A program made the translations under genes and the position numbers. Below, one piece after another: positions 34,808 through 44,115 of a stretch of 64,000 nucleotides of DNA. Positions within the stretch are counted from its first letter, which is position 1. Every line of letters starts with the position of its first letter. Where the stretch lies: contig JBJKSB010000073.1 in the NCBI GenBank assembly GCA_046704385.1, positions 3,922 to 67,921 of the forward strand. Direction: 5' to 3'. Under the pieces are notes generated by a model. It made no database searches and was not told the origin of the DNA. It was given only the letters and a program-made list of their open reading frames with translations. The stretch comes from GH45 sp046704385 (lineage in GTDB: Bacteria > Bacteroidota > Bacteroidia > Bacteroidales > SZUA-534).

Positions 34808-37800
34808 TTGACTAAAGGTAAAATCATTGGAACAGCAATATTATATATGGTTTTAACCGTAAACCATCTGTTCTCACAAACTACCAGTTTTTTTTCTGAT
34901 TATAGGTTCAATACCATTTCAACTGACGAGGGTTTGCTGCAATCATCAGTATTATGCATGGTTCAGGACCATAATGGATTTATCTGGATGGGTACCAAAT
35001 ACGGGATAAACCGTTACGACGGGTACAAACTTAATTCATTTAAATATAATCCTGAAGACACAAACAGCCTGAGTGCCAATGAAATTATAAAATTATTAAT
35101 CGACCATAATGGCGATATCCTGGTGGGTACAAGGGGCGGTGGTTTAAGCAAATATATTTATAATAAAAATGTGTTTACCCGCATCCGGGAGATTCCCGGA
35201 AATGTATCGGTTAATGCAATTTACGAGGATACAAACAATAATTTATATATCGGAACAACATCAGGATTTTACAAAGGCTATCTGGATTCAATTTCAGGTG
35301 AATATTCTTTCGAGAACCTTTCAAAAAATTCCATTTACAATAATTCAGCCCATCAGTTGATATCTACCAATAAAAGGATGGTAAGCGTTGTTTCTGTTTT
35401 AATGGAATCACCCACCCAATTTATTTTGGGAACCGAAGACGGCCTGTTCAGATTTAATCCTCAAAGCCGCATTTTTACTGAAATTGATTTGTATAAGGTA
35501 CGAAATACCAAAATTACTTCCATTTTAAAAAATAAGCAGAACAAATATTTCATAGGCAGTTCAGAGGGATTGGCAATTATCGATTCATCAAACCATACTG
35601 GTAATTTTACTACATACTACGATATTTTGCAACCCAAAAACCGTAAACTGGATGTAAACTGGGTTAACCAGATTATTTTAGATAACGATGGAAATCTTTG
35701 GGGAGGAACACGTGGCGGAGGACTGTTCAGGATTAACTCCAACGGTGAATTGAAAGTATTTTCGAGTAACAGTACCATTGGGTACATAAGAGATAATGTA
35801 ATCAATTCGTTGCTTATTGATAACACCGGAGTTTTATGGCTTGGTACCGAAAGCCGGGGGTGTAATACGGTTGATTTATATCGGAAAAAATTTAAACATA
35901 TTGAGGTTAACTATAATTCAGGAAAATCGAACCTTGAACACCAGGTAACAGCCATAACAGGTGATGGGAAAAACACGGTTTGGATTGGAACCGCCTTTAA
36001 CGGAATAAATAAACTTACTAAAAAGCCCGGCGGAATATATGAATATGAAGCGAATGAGTCGTTTAATTCACTGGTTAATATGCCCACCAACGAAATAATT
36101 TCATTATACGCCGACAATGAGGAAAATCTATGGGTGGGTATGGCAGTAAATAACCTTATCAGGATTCATCAAAACAAAAAGGTTGATATTATACCCACTG
36201 GTGGATTTGTTTTTTCAATTTTTGAAGATAATTATCATGATATCTGGTATGGAACCTGGGGAAATGGTTTTGGGAAAGTTAATATTTCAGATAACAGTAC
36301 CTTGAAATTTTCATCAGGCGATAATAATTATCAGAGCCTTAGCAACGATATCGTTTTATGTATGGCCGAAGATGATGAAGATAATCTTTGGGTGGGTACC
36401 AAAGGAGGTGGCATTAATATAGCCCCGATAAGCATACTAAACCAGGGACAGAGTAATTTTGTTAATTATGTATATAATCCCGACGACTCATTAAGTATCA
36501 GCAATAACGATATCAACTGTATTTTTCGTTCTCAAAAAGGAGATTTTTGGGTGGGCACCAGTAATGGTCTCAACAAAGTAATAATACCAAAGAACTCCGG
36601 AGACCAAGCTGTATTGCAGGGCAAAATCAAATTTGAGGCGTATTATGAAAGCGATGGTTTGCCTAATAATGTTGTATATGGTATTCTGGATGATGCTGAG
36701 GGTAATTTATGGATAAGTACATTAAACGGTCTCTCAAAATTTGACCCTGTTGAGAAAAAGTTTACCAATTTTACTTCAACCGATGGGTTGCAGGCTAATG
36801 AATTTCATGCTAACGGTTATTATAAAGCCAGCAATAAAGAGTTGTACTTTGGAGGTGTAAACGGGGTAACTCAGTTTAATCCTGAGGAGATAAAACCTAA
36901 TCCTTATTTATCAAAAGTGGTTATCACATCGTTAAAAGTTTATGATGAAGATGTTAGACCCAACCAAAAAGTACGCGACAGAGTAATTCTTACCGAAGAT
37001 ATTACCAATACCCATCATATTACGCTAAGCCCTAAACACAAAGAATTTTCACTTGAGTTTTCGGCCATGCATTTTTCCAACACAGCTAATGTAAAATATG
37101 CCTATCGGTTAGTCGGTTTTAACGATGAGTGGAGAATTATTGGTAATAACCTTCACTCGGCAAGTTATACAAATATTTATGAGGGAAATTATATATTCCA
37201 GGTAAAGGCAACCAATAACGACGGGGTTTGGAACGATAATTATGCCCAACTAAGCATTACTATTCTGCCGCCCTTCTGGCGAAAACCTATATTTTTTGTA
37301 TTTTATTTCCTGACTATTCTGATATTACTATTTTTCTTCCGAAAGTATTCGTTAATTGCCATTACTGAAAAAAATAAGCTTAAAATTGAAGCCCTCGAAC
37401 GGAAGAAAATAGTAGAGATGACTGAATCAAAAATGCGGTTTTTTACTAATATTTCGCATGAAATCAGAACTCCTTTAACCCTTATATACAGTCCGCTTGA
37501 ACGTATAATCAACCAGGCAAATCTGGATGAAGAAACGCGGACAAGTATAAATCTGATCCGTAAAAATGTAGTACGGCTGCTTACCTTAACCAACCAATTA
37601 CTACAATTGCGAAAAATTGATATCGGGCTGCTCGAACCGGGTTTCGAAAAGGTGAAAATTATTCCATATGTACAGGATATACTTGAGTACTTTGGTCATC
37701 AAACCAAACGAAAAGCTATAAATATTGTATTTAATCCTGACGAAAACCTGGCCAACGAAGTCATTTGGATCGATAAAGAAATGATTACCACAGCATTGTA

Positions 37801-39055
37801 CAACCTGTTGTCGAATGCTTTCAAATACTCAAAAAACAAAGGAAAAATAATTGTATCGCTGACTGTAACAGATAATAAAACTGTTACATCTGTTAAAAGA
37901 TTTAAAAATAACAGACCCGTTCAAAATTATCTTTTAATCGAAATTACAGATAATGGAATTGGTATCCCGCAAAAAGAGTTAAGCCACATATTCCATAGGT
38001 TTTATCAAAGCCAGAACAGTAATAAAACCGAACATGGCGGATCGGGAATCGGATTATCAATAGTAAAAGAATATATTGAGTTACATCAGGGTTCCGTAAA
38101 AGCCTCAAGTACTGAAGGTAAAGGAACTACTATGAAGGTTTACCTTCCACTTGGTGAGCAACATTTCCCTGCCAGCCTGAAAAAAGACTTAAGTGTTGTT
38201 GACAAACGAAAACATATCAACGAATTACTGCCTGAAATTCAGGAAACCAATGATAATATGAACGTTAATCATGAAAATGAAAGCAACCATAAACCATATC
38301 TTCTGATTGTTGATGATGATACTGATATGCTTAGTTTTCTGTCGAACCATTTTAACGGAAAATACAAAATAAGAACGGCATTAAATGGTAAAGATGCCTT
38401 AAGCTTAATTAAAAAAGACACCCCCGATTTGTTAATTTCAGATATTATGATGCCAGAAATTGATGGCGTTGAACTTTGCGATACGATAAAAAATGAGGTG
38501 GAAACCAGCCATATTCCGGTTATTTTACTAACAGCAAAAGCCGGCGACGATAATATTATTGATGGGTATGAAAAAGGTGCCGACCGCTATATCAGTAAAC
38601 CTTTTTCATTAAATGTTCTTGAGGCCCAGGTTGCCCAGTTACTTTCAACCCGCAGGCATTTAATTGATTTATACAGTAAAAAAATATTGTTAAAACCAAA
38701 AGACATTACAATCACTTCACTTGATGAAAAATTCCTTTCAAAACTAATTGATATTATTGAAGATAATTTAGGTGATCCGGATTTTGATGTAGCCCTGATG
38801 GTTGACAAAATGAATATGTCGCACTCGGCAGTACTTAAAAAACTTAAAGCATTAACCAATACTTCATTGGTTGATTTTGTAAGGCGCCACAGGTTAAATA
38901 AGGCTGCAATGATATTCCAGCAACAAAAAATACCGGTTAGCGAGGTGGCCTATATGGTAGGGTTCTCCGATCCAAAATACTTTAGTAAATGCTTTAATAA
39001 GCAATTTGGGCGAACACCATCAGAATACGTACAAAACCCCGTGATTGAAAATTAA
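34808..39055 (+). CDS. Hybrid two-component system regulator (HTCS) of the polysaccharide locus
   Basis: A 1,415-residue one-protein two-component system. Domains in order: signal sequence (about 1-23); two seven-bladed propellers of Reg_prop repeats (about 28-740; GFIWMGTKYGINRYDG, NLWVGTKGGG, GNLWISTLNGLSKFD); Y_Y_Y domain (about 750-820); one membrane helix (about 826-848); HisKA with the phospho-His in FFTNISHEIRTPLTL (about 884); HATPase with NLLSNAFKYSKNKG and ITDNGIGIP; receiver with the phospho-Asp in LLISDIMMPEIDGVE (about 1214); AraC-type DNA-binding domain (about 1315-1410). It senses oligosaccharides in the periplasm and activates susCD. The start is TTG at 34808; starting at the ATG 34847 would cut the signal sequence. 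Confidence 0.96.
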   Translation: MTKGKIIGTAILYMVLTVNHLFSQTTSFFSDYRFNTISTDEGLLQSSVLCMVQDHNGFIWMGTKYGINRYDGYKLNSFKYNPEDTNSLSANEIIKLLIDHNGDILVGTRGGGLSKYIYNKNVFTRIREIPGNVSVNAIYEDTNNNLYIGTTSGFYKGYLDSISGEYSFENLSKNSIYNNSAHQLISTNKRMVSVVSVLMESPTQFILGTEDGLFRFNPQSRIFTEIDLYKVRNTKITSILKNKQNKYFIGSSEGLAIIDSSNHTGNFTTYYDILQPKNRKLDVNWVNQIILDNDGNLWGGTRGGGLFRINSNGELKVFSSNSTIGYIRDNVINSLLIDNTGVLWLGTESRGCNTVDLYRKKFKHIEVNYNSGKSNLEHQVTAITGDGKNTVWIGTAFNGINKLTKKPGGIYEYEANESFNSLVNMPTNEIISLYADNEENLWVGMAVNNLIRIHQNKKVDIIPTGGFVFSIFEDNYHDIWYGTWGNGFGKVNISDNSTLKFSSGDNNYQSLSNDIVLCMAEDDEDNLWVGTKGGGINIAPISILNQGQSNFVNYVYNPDDSLSISNNDINCIFRSQKGDFWVGTSNGLNKVIIPKNSGDQAVLQGKIKFEAYYESDGLPNNVVYGILDDAEGNLWISTLNGLSKFDPVEKKFTNFTSTDGLQANEFHANGYYKASNKELYFGGVNGVTQFNPEEIKPNPYLSKVVITSLKVYDEDVRPNQKVRDRVILTEDITNTHHITLSPKHKEFSLEFSAMHFSNTANVKYAYRLVGFNDEWRIIGNNLHSASYTNIYEGNYIFQVKATNNDGVWNDNYAQLSITILPPFWRKPIFFVFYFLTILILLFFFRKYSLIAITEKNKLKIEALERKKIVEMTESKMRFFTNISHEIRTPLTLIYSPLERIINQANLDEETRTSINLIRKNVVRLLTLTNQLLQLRKIDIGLLEPGFEKVKIIPYVQDILEYFGHQTKRKAINIVFNPDENLANEVIWIDKEMITTALYNLLSNAFKYSKNKGKIIVSLTVTDNKTVTSVKRFKNNRPVQNYLLIEITDNGIGIPQKELSHIFHRFYQSQNSNKTEHGGSGIGLSIVKEYIELHQGSVKASSTEGKGTTMKVYLPLGEQHFPASLKKDLSVVDKRKHINELLPEIQETNDNMNVNHENESNHKPYLLIVDDDTDMLSFLSNHFNGKYKIRTALNGKDALSLIKKDTPDLLISDIMMPEIDGVELCDTIKNEVETSHIPVILLTAKAGDDNIIDGYEKGADRYISKPFSLNVLEAQVAQLLSTRRHLIDLYSKKILLKPKDITITSLDEKFLSKLIDIIEDNLGDPDFDVALMVDKMNMSHSAVLKKLKALTNTSLVDFVRRHRLNKAAMIFQQQKIPVSEVAYMVGFSDPKYFSKCFNKQFGRTPSEYVQNPVIEN

Positions 39056-39086
39056 TTTAGTGTATACTATAGTCAGTATTCATTCC

Positions 39087-39554
39087 TCATTTATCATACT
39101 TTATCCTTAACCTGCTTATTCTCCCTAGCACTACTAATAATTCATCTGGTATTTCACCCGGCTCAGGGACGTAAATGCCACATGAGTCCGAATTAGTGTT
39201 TAATTTATACTTAAAAAAAGTCGACGGATAATCTGTAGGTTTATCAGGTCCAAAACCGTAATCTTTAAGTTTGATGGCACTTAAATTCTCAATTTCATAT
39301 TTAAGCGAGTCTGCTTCTTTTGCTAAAAGTACGCATCTTTTAGTTCTTTCAAATGTTTCAGGAATTTCTCTAATTTCATGAATAGTCATTACCCCAGTCG
39401 AATCAATATTCAACTCGTACCCCCAACCAGTCCATCCACTTCCTTCAGAATAATATACATTGAGATCATTATTAATGAAGGGTGGAATTTCGGTTCTTTC
39501 TTTCTTGCACCCGATAATAAACATTACAATTAAAATACAGAATACTGTTTTCAT
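39087..39554 (-). CDS. Hypothetical lipoprotein
   Basis: A 155-residue protein with a lipoprotein signal (CILIVMFIIGCKKERTE, Cys near residue 16). The mature part contains YYSEGSGWTGWGYELNIDSTG, a strand-turn segment seen in small secreted proteins of unknown function, and is rich in acidic and proline residues at the C-terminus. I do not recognise a family with confidence. It lies convergent to the HTCS gene and 75 bp after the transglutaminase-like gene on the same strand. Confidence 0.7.
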   Translation of the reverse strand: MKTVFCILIVMFIIGCKKERTEIPPFINNDLNVYYSEGSGWTGWGYELNIDSTGVMTIHEIREIPETFERTKRCVLLAKEADSLKYEIENLSAIKLKDYGFGPDKPTDYPSTFFKYKLNTNSDSCGIYVPEPGEIPDELLVVLGRISRLRIKYDK

Positions 39555-39629
39555 TTTTAACTGATTTAAAACCGTGAAAGTCGTACTAAAATTACGCTTA
39601 AATGTTTTTAATAATATATATTTTCTACT

Positions 39630-40583
39630 CTATTTTCTTTCCAATTTATATGCAACAAAAGAAATATAATTAATATAAATAGTCAAATACATTCCCTTAC
39701 CCGGTTTTATATCATAATAACATAAATCGCCATCTATTTTTGGCTCAATTTTTTGTGATTTTTTCTCATTATTAAATTTAAAACTCACTGTTTCATATTT
39801 ACTATTTTTCATTATTAATTGAATATTACTATCTTTTTTAACTTTAATTATCCCATTTTCAGGTTTAATAATTTTAATCTCAGATTTAAAATAGTCACGA
39901 TAATATAATGGCAAGTCAGCAAACTCTTTATTTGTTTTTTTTATTAATATCCAATCGGGGTTTTTAGGATAGTGATTTAAAAAAAAAATTTCGGGGTCGG
40001 TAAAAAAATATATATCAGTAAAATCCTGAATGAAATGTCTGCTTTTATTATCTGTATAACCGGCACCCCAGGTAACATCAATTAATCTCCATTTTCCGTT
40101 AATATAAACAGCATTCCATGCATGGTCTGAACTTTTTGGAATTTTACCAATATCGATATTTTTGGTTTTTGACGTACCTCTTATAATTTCACATTCAACT
40201 GATGTCAAATCGCATAGTATCTTAAATAAAGTTGCGTATCCCTCACAAACAGCTTTTTTGCTTTTTAATGTTTTTAAAGCCAAATCCTCTCTCAACTTTT
40301 GTTCTTTCAGAAGTTTCTCTTCTTGCGATTTGTAAGTGTAATGGTTTATTTTCTTCTTTATATCAAATCCGTATGATACATTTAACGCAATCCATGTATA
40401 AATTGCCCTTGTTTTTGTCTCAGAAGTTTTAAAATCATTATTTATTAAATCAGCTAGTTTTTCCGGCTTATTAAAGGAATTTGGATAGCCTTTTACAATT
40501 TCATCAACACTATTATAGTCCTGAGAAAAAACTGTCTGGGTAGACAAAATCAGAAGTATTATGATTTGCGAAATCGTTCTCAT
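39630..40583 (-). CDS. Exported transglutaminase-like (papain-fold) protein
   Basis: A 317-residue protein with a signal peptide (MRTISQIIILLILSTQTVFSQ). The transglutaminase core is visible: the Cys in KKAVCEGYATLFKILCDL, the His in SSDHAWNAVYINGKW and the Asp in RLIDVTWGAGY, which together make the Cys-His-Asp triad. Bacterial members act as peptidases, peptide cross-linkers or amidases in the envelope. The C-terminal about 100 residues form an extra beta-rich domain. I chose the ATG at 40583; the longer frame begins with GTG. The substrate is unknown. Confidence 0.85.
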   Translation of the reverse strand: MRTISQIIILLILSTQTVFSQDYNSVDEIVKGYPNSFNKPEKLADLINNDFKTSETKTRAIYTWIALNVSYGFDIKKKINHYTYKSQEEKLLKEQKLREDLALKTLKSKKAVCEGYATLFKILCDLTSVECEIIRGTSKTKNIDIGKIPKSSDHAWNAVYINGKWRLIDVTWGAGYTDNKSRHFIQDFTDIYFFTDPEIFFLNHYPKNPDWILIKKTNKEFADLPLYYRDYFKSEIKIIKPENGIIKVKKDSNIQLIMKNSKYETVSFKFNNEKKSQKIEPKIDGDLCYYDIKPGKGMYLTIYINYISFVAYKLERK

Positions 40584-40697
40584 ATGTGCTAACTTGCCGA
40601 CAAAAAGCACGAAACTTGTACTATCCCATCCATTTATACCGCCTTGAAGTCAGTGACAAAATTCTTAAAATATTTTCCGAATTAAAGGTTTTCAAAC

Positions 40698-42086
40698 TTA
40701 GTTGGGTTGTATTTCCTCCGCCAGGCTGGCCCTGATTTTTTGCATTGCCTCATCGGCAGTCATGGTTCCGGTTAAAACATCCATAAAATAATTAGGCTCA
40801 TTCATACGGCTCTTTCCAAAAATCAAACTGCTGTTTTCCTGCATTTTAAATGAATTTGAGCCGTATTTTTTTTGAATATAATTGGCAAAACTTTCAAACT
40901 GATCCGATCCAAAACTTACATCGGCCAGATTTCCTTTAATCCCTGTCGGACATTTGGTATTCCTAACCCAAAGCTCAGCCATCGACGGCTGATTCATTGC
41001 CAACAGGAACTTTATAGCCTGCTCTTTGTGTGGAGCACTTTTTAAAACTCCCCACATAATTGGATAACCTGAGGGGTACATAATTGCCGGTTTAAAGGTC
41101 GGATATTCATTCGGTACACAATTCATAACTCTTGAATCATCATACGAATCCCAGATATTATACATCCACGAACCATTTGAAAAAAACAGGCATTGTTCAT
41201 CAATCAGGTTATTTTTATTATCATTCCAAACCATCGTTTTCCAGCTATCTTCAATCATATGATACTGCGACAACTTTTCGAGAGCCTGAAGGGTTTTATA
41301 CCACGCTGAGAGCTTTTTCTCTGTAATAACATCACTATAAACTTCGTCCATGTCATTAACTTCCGATAAATAAAGGTTAATGGCGATGGTAAAAGCCGTA
41401 GTCCAGTCATAAGTTTCCTGGAACGGTACAATATGGTCGTTATTTGCCTGGTTGTATTGGTCAACAGCTTTTATACAGGAAAGGAAATCTTCAAAAGTCA
41501 TTTCAAATTGTTTTACCTCTATACCCAGTTTTTTAGTCACTTTTTTATTGGTCCATAGCGCCCAAAACTGCCCCTCCAGGAATGGTCCGGGAATTATACC
41601 ACCCCAACGTTTTTTAACTTTGTCCAGATCAATTTGAGGAATAGTATTTTTTGCCAGGCCCCGGAATTCACTGAAATCAACCAGGTACTTTTTAGCCCAA
41701 CCCATATCACCAATATGATTACCAATTCCTTCAACATCATCGTTTATAAGTACAACATCCCAATCAGGTGTAGGCTGCTTTAACAGGTTTGCCATAAAAT
41801 CGAGCGTACTTTGCTGGTTATACCTGTCGTATCCAATTTCCTCCGGAAATTTCAGGTTAATATTAACATCCTGATGTAAAAATTCATATTCACGGACAAA
41901 ATCGCGAACAATGTTTTCACGCTTACCTTCATTCATCCACTGCCCAATAAAATTAACCTGATATGTTGCTGCAACATTATAATCGGAATTTGCAGAGGTT
42001 TGATTATCAGATTCATTAAAATCAGAACAGCCAGACCACAATAATAGCTGTAATATTAAGGCTGCAAATATTGGAATAGATTTCAT
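40698..42086 (-). CDS. Orphan ABC-type extracellular solute-binding lipoprotein (family 1-like)
   Basis: A 462-residue lipoprotein (lipobox LLLWSGCSDF, Cys near residue 20) with the fold pattern of sugar-binding proteins of ABC importers: VNFIGQWMNEGKRENIVRDF, DWDVVLINDDV, GQFWALWTNKKVTKKLGIEV, CLFFSNGSWMYNIWDS and PIMWGVLKSAPHKEQAIKFLLAMN. No permease or ATPase gene of a sugar importer lies nearby, which is odd because such importers are rare in Bacteroidota. It may deliver ligand to a sensor or to a transporter encoded elsewhere. It stands at the border between the polysaccharide locus and the giant-protein locus. Confidence 0.82.
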   Translation of the reverse strand: MKSIPIFAALILQLLLWSGCSDFNESDNQTSANSDYNVAATYQVNFIGQWMNEGKRENIVRDFVREYEFLHQDVNINLKFPEEIGYDRYNQQSTLDFMANLLKQPTPDWDVVLINDDVEGIGNHIGDMGWAKKYLVDFSEFRGLAKNTIPQIDLDKVKKRWGGIIPGPFLEGQFWALWTNKKVTKKLGIEVKQFEMTFEDFLSCIKAVDQYNQANNDHIVPFQETYDWTTAFTIAINLYLSEVNDMDEVYSDVITEKKLSAWYKTLQALEKLSQYHMIEDSWKTMVWNDNKNNLIDEQCLFFSNGSWMYNIWDSYDDSRVMNCVPNEYPTFKPAIMYPSGYPIMWGVLKSAPHKEQAIKFLLAMNQPSMAELWVRNTKCPTGIKGNLADVSFGSDQFESFANYIQKKYGSNSFKMQENSSLIFGKSRMNEPNYFMDVLTGTMTADEAMQKIRASLAEEIQPN

Positions 42087-42238
42087 AATCAGTTTTGTTT
42101 AGCGCGTAATGATTACAATTGTCATATTATCTTTGAGTAAATATAATATTTCAATTTATTTTTCGCAAAACTGTTCAGCAGATCATTGATACTGTACCAA
42201 AGTGTCAGAAGCACCTGTTAATAAAAAATAAATTACTC

Positions 42239-44110
42239 TTAAAAAAAGTCAGATAAGCCTGGAACAGAGCCATCAGCATTTTTTTCAGGTTGCCAGCTTC
42301 GCACTAAAATACGCGGGTGAAGGGAGTCGCGCATATCGATATAAAGGAAAAGATAACCTTTATCGGCATAATTAGTGGAATAATAATTCTGAACTATCTG
42401 AATACCATATTCGTCTGAATTATTTTTTTTCCGAATCTCATTGTCTTCAAACTGGATATTGACAAACTCATTTTGATTAAAAACAGTCTTCAAACGATCT
42501 ATATATTCAGCTTTTGAAAGCCTTATATATTCGATATCATTTTTAAAATTCCCGTACATCCCATCCAATGGTTCAGCCTTTTCAAGAACACGGCCAATAA
42601 TGATAAGTGCATCGTTTGAAAAAATGGATTCAATATAATCTATCCTTTCAAGGGCATATGCTGTTTTGTAATTTTCCATGAACTGGATTAACTGCAGTTT
42701 ATTTTCTTCAGGCCATTTTGAATGTGACATAATATCATCGAGGGCTTTACGGCTTAATGAAAAGGCGATATTATCAATTTTTAAATCCTTATTTATTGTG
42801 AAAGTAACATCCTCAACAAATTGCCGGTCGTTGTTTTTAAATGAAAAAATCATAGGTAATGAGCGAACCAAAACACTATTTTCGAATTTTATAAACTTTA
42901 GTTCCGGGTTTTTATCAATGATTTTAGCATTACCATATTTAATCAGATGGTCGAACCCGTCTTTGCCATTTTCAGTTAAATCAGCATCTAAAGAGCTGTA
43001 ATTTTTGGTTTCAATACTCTGGGTAAACTTATCGATTAAATTACGGTAAGGAGTTTCATCGGCTACGTCACTAACCAAGTTATCAACCTCCTTGCTTTCG
43101 CCTGATAAAGCTTGTTTTTGATCCTTTGCAACCTGACTTTCCGATTTTAATGGGATCTCTTTTTGCTGAACCTGAGTTTTGGTGTTATCTTTTGTAAGCG
43201 AAACGTCATCACCAATTACCTTCATAAATGGTTCATCAATTTCTGATTTTGAAAAATAAGGTATATCGGTATTTTGAATTACATTATAAAGCTCAAGATC
43301 CATTTTGCTCTTGCTTTCAAAAATATACTCAGCCTTAATGCGCAACGATCCCAGACTTTTGCCTTCAGGTCCGGGGAATTCAGCATATGCGTCTCCGTTT
43401 TTTGAACTAACCAGATTTGTCCATGTTTTACCATTCCAATAGGTATAATCAAAATTCTCAACGGGTTTGCCTTTATAATTAACCTCGAAATAAATTGACT
43501 TTACTTTCGAGTTGTTATTATCATCAATACTTTTAACATGAATCTCAATATTATTGAATATGGCAATTATTTTGGCAGGCAATTCGGTTAACAAATCCGT
43601 TTCATTATCTTTTTCGGATTTATATTTTAATTCACTGTTCAAAGGGTGTGTTCGCAACAAAACCAGCGACCAGTAATAATAACGCAGTGCATCGGCAATT
43701 TGCAATTCATCAAGGTTTTTATCACCTAGTTTGGTGTATTCCAGTATTTTATTTTTTCTTCCTTCGAATAAACTATTTAAATCATTTTCAGAAATATACC
43801 TTAGCACCTCTGTCTTTCCTGAATTTTCGTTTGCAATTCGCTTGGTTTGCTGCTGAATTGTATTATGATATGTTTCAATGATATTTTTTAGTTCGTCATT
43901 ACTAGTGGTTATATTTTTAAACCGATCAGCCTGCGACAAGCTGATTTTTTGAATTAATGCCTCTAACGCTTCTTTATCGGCATTTCGCACATTTTGCGAC
44001 GTTCCCGATCCCCAGATATAATCTGTGGAATTTTTAATCTCATCGACTGTTTGCGCGTTTAAAATACAGGACATTAGTAACCCCAACAAAATACATCCAA
44101 AGAATTTCAT
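42239..44110 (-). CDS. Secreted protein of unknown function, with LPP20-like N-terminus and a possible NTF2-like C-terminal domain
   Basis: A 623-residue exported protein (signal peptide MKFFGCILLGLLMSCILNAQ). The N-terminal part (about 20-150) has the pattern of the LPP20-like family in Bacteroidota: YIWGSGTSQNVRNADKEALE, then LIQKISLSQADRF, and a helical stretch. The middle resembles beta-sandwich domains (IEIHVKSI, VNYKGKPVENFDYTYWNGK). The last about 130 residues (ENYKTAYALERIDYIESIF, DALIIIGRVLEKA, VNIQFEDNEIRKK) look like an NTF2/SnoaL-type fold. The ATG at 44110 leaves five bases to the stop of the giant gene; a longer frame would overlap it. It is the last gene of the four-gene minus-strand operon. 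Confidence 0.72.
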   Translation of the reverse strand: MKFFGCILLGLLMSCILNAQTVDEIKNSTDYIWGSGTSQNVRNADKEALEALIQKISLSQADRFKNITTSNDELKNIIETYHNTIQQQTKRIANENSGKTEVLRYISENDLNSLFEGRKNKILEYTKLGDKNLDELQIADALRYYYWSLVLLRTHPLNSELKYKSEKDNETDLLTELPAKIIAIFNNIEIHVKSIDDNNNSKVKSIYFEVNYKGKPVENFDYTYWNGKTWTNLVSSKNGDAYAEFPGPEGKSLGSLRIKAEYIFESKSKMDLELYNVIQNTDIPYFSKSEIDEPFMKVIGDDVSLTKDNTKTQVQQKEIPLKSESQVAKDQKQALSGESKEVDNLVSDVADETPYRNLIDKFTQSIETKNYSSLDADLTENGKDGFDHLIKYGNAKIIDKNPELKFIKFENSVLVRSLPMIFSFKNNDRQFVEDVTFTINKDLKIDNIAFSLSRKALDDIMSHSKWPEENKLQLIQFMENYKTAYALERIDYIESIFSNDALIIIGRVLEKAEPLDGMYGNFKNDIEYIRLSKAEYIDRLKTVFNQNEFVNIQFEDNEIRKKNNSDEYGIQIVQNYYSTNYADKGYLFLYIDMRDSLHPRILVRSWQPEKNADGSVPGLSDFF

Positions 44111-44115
44111 ACAGG

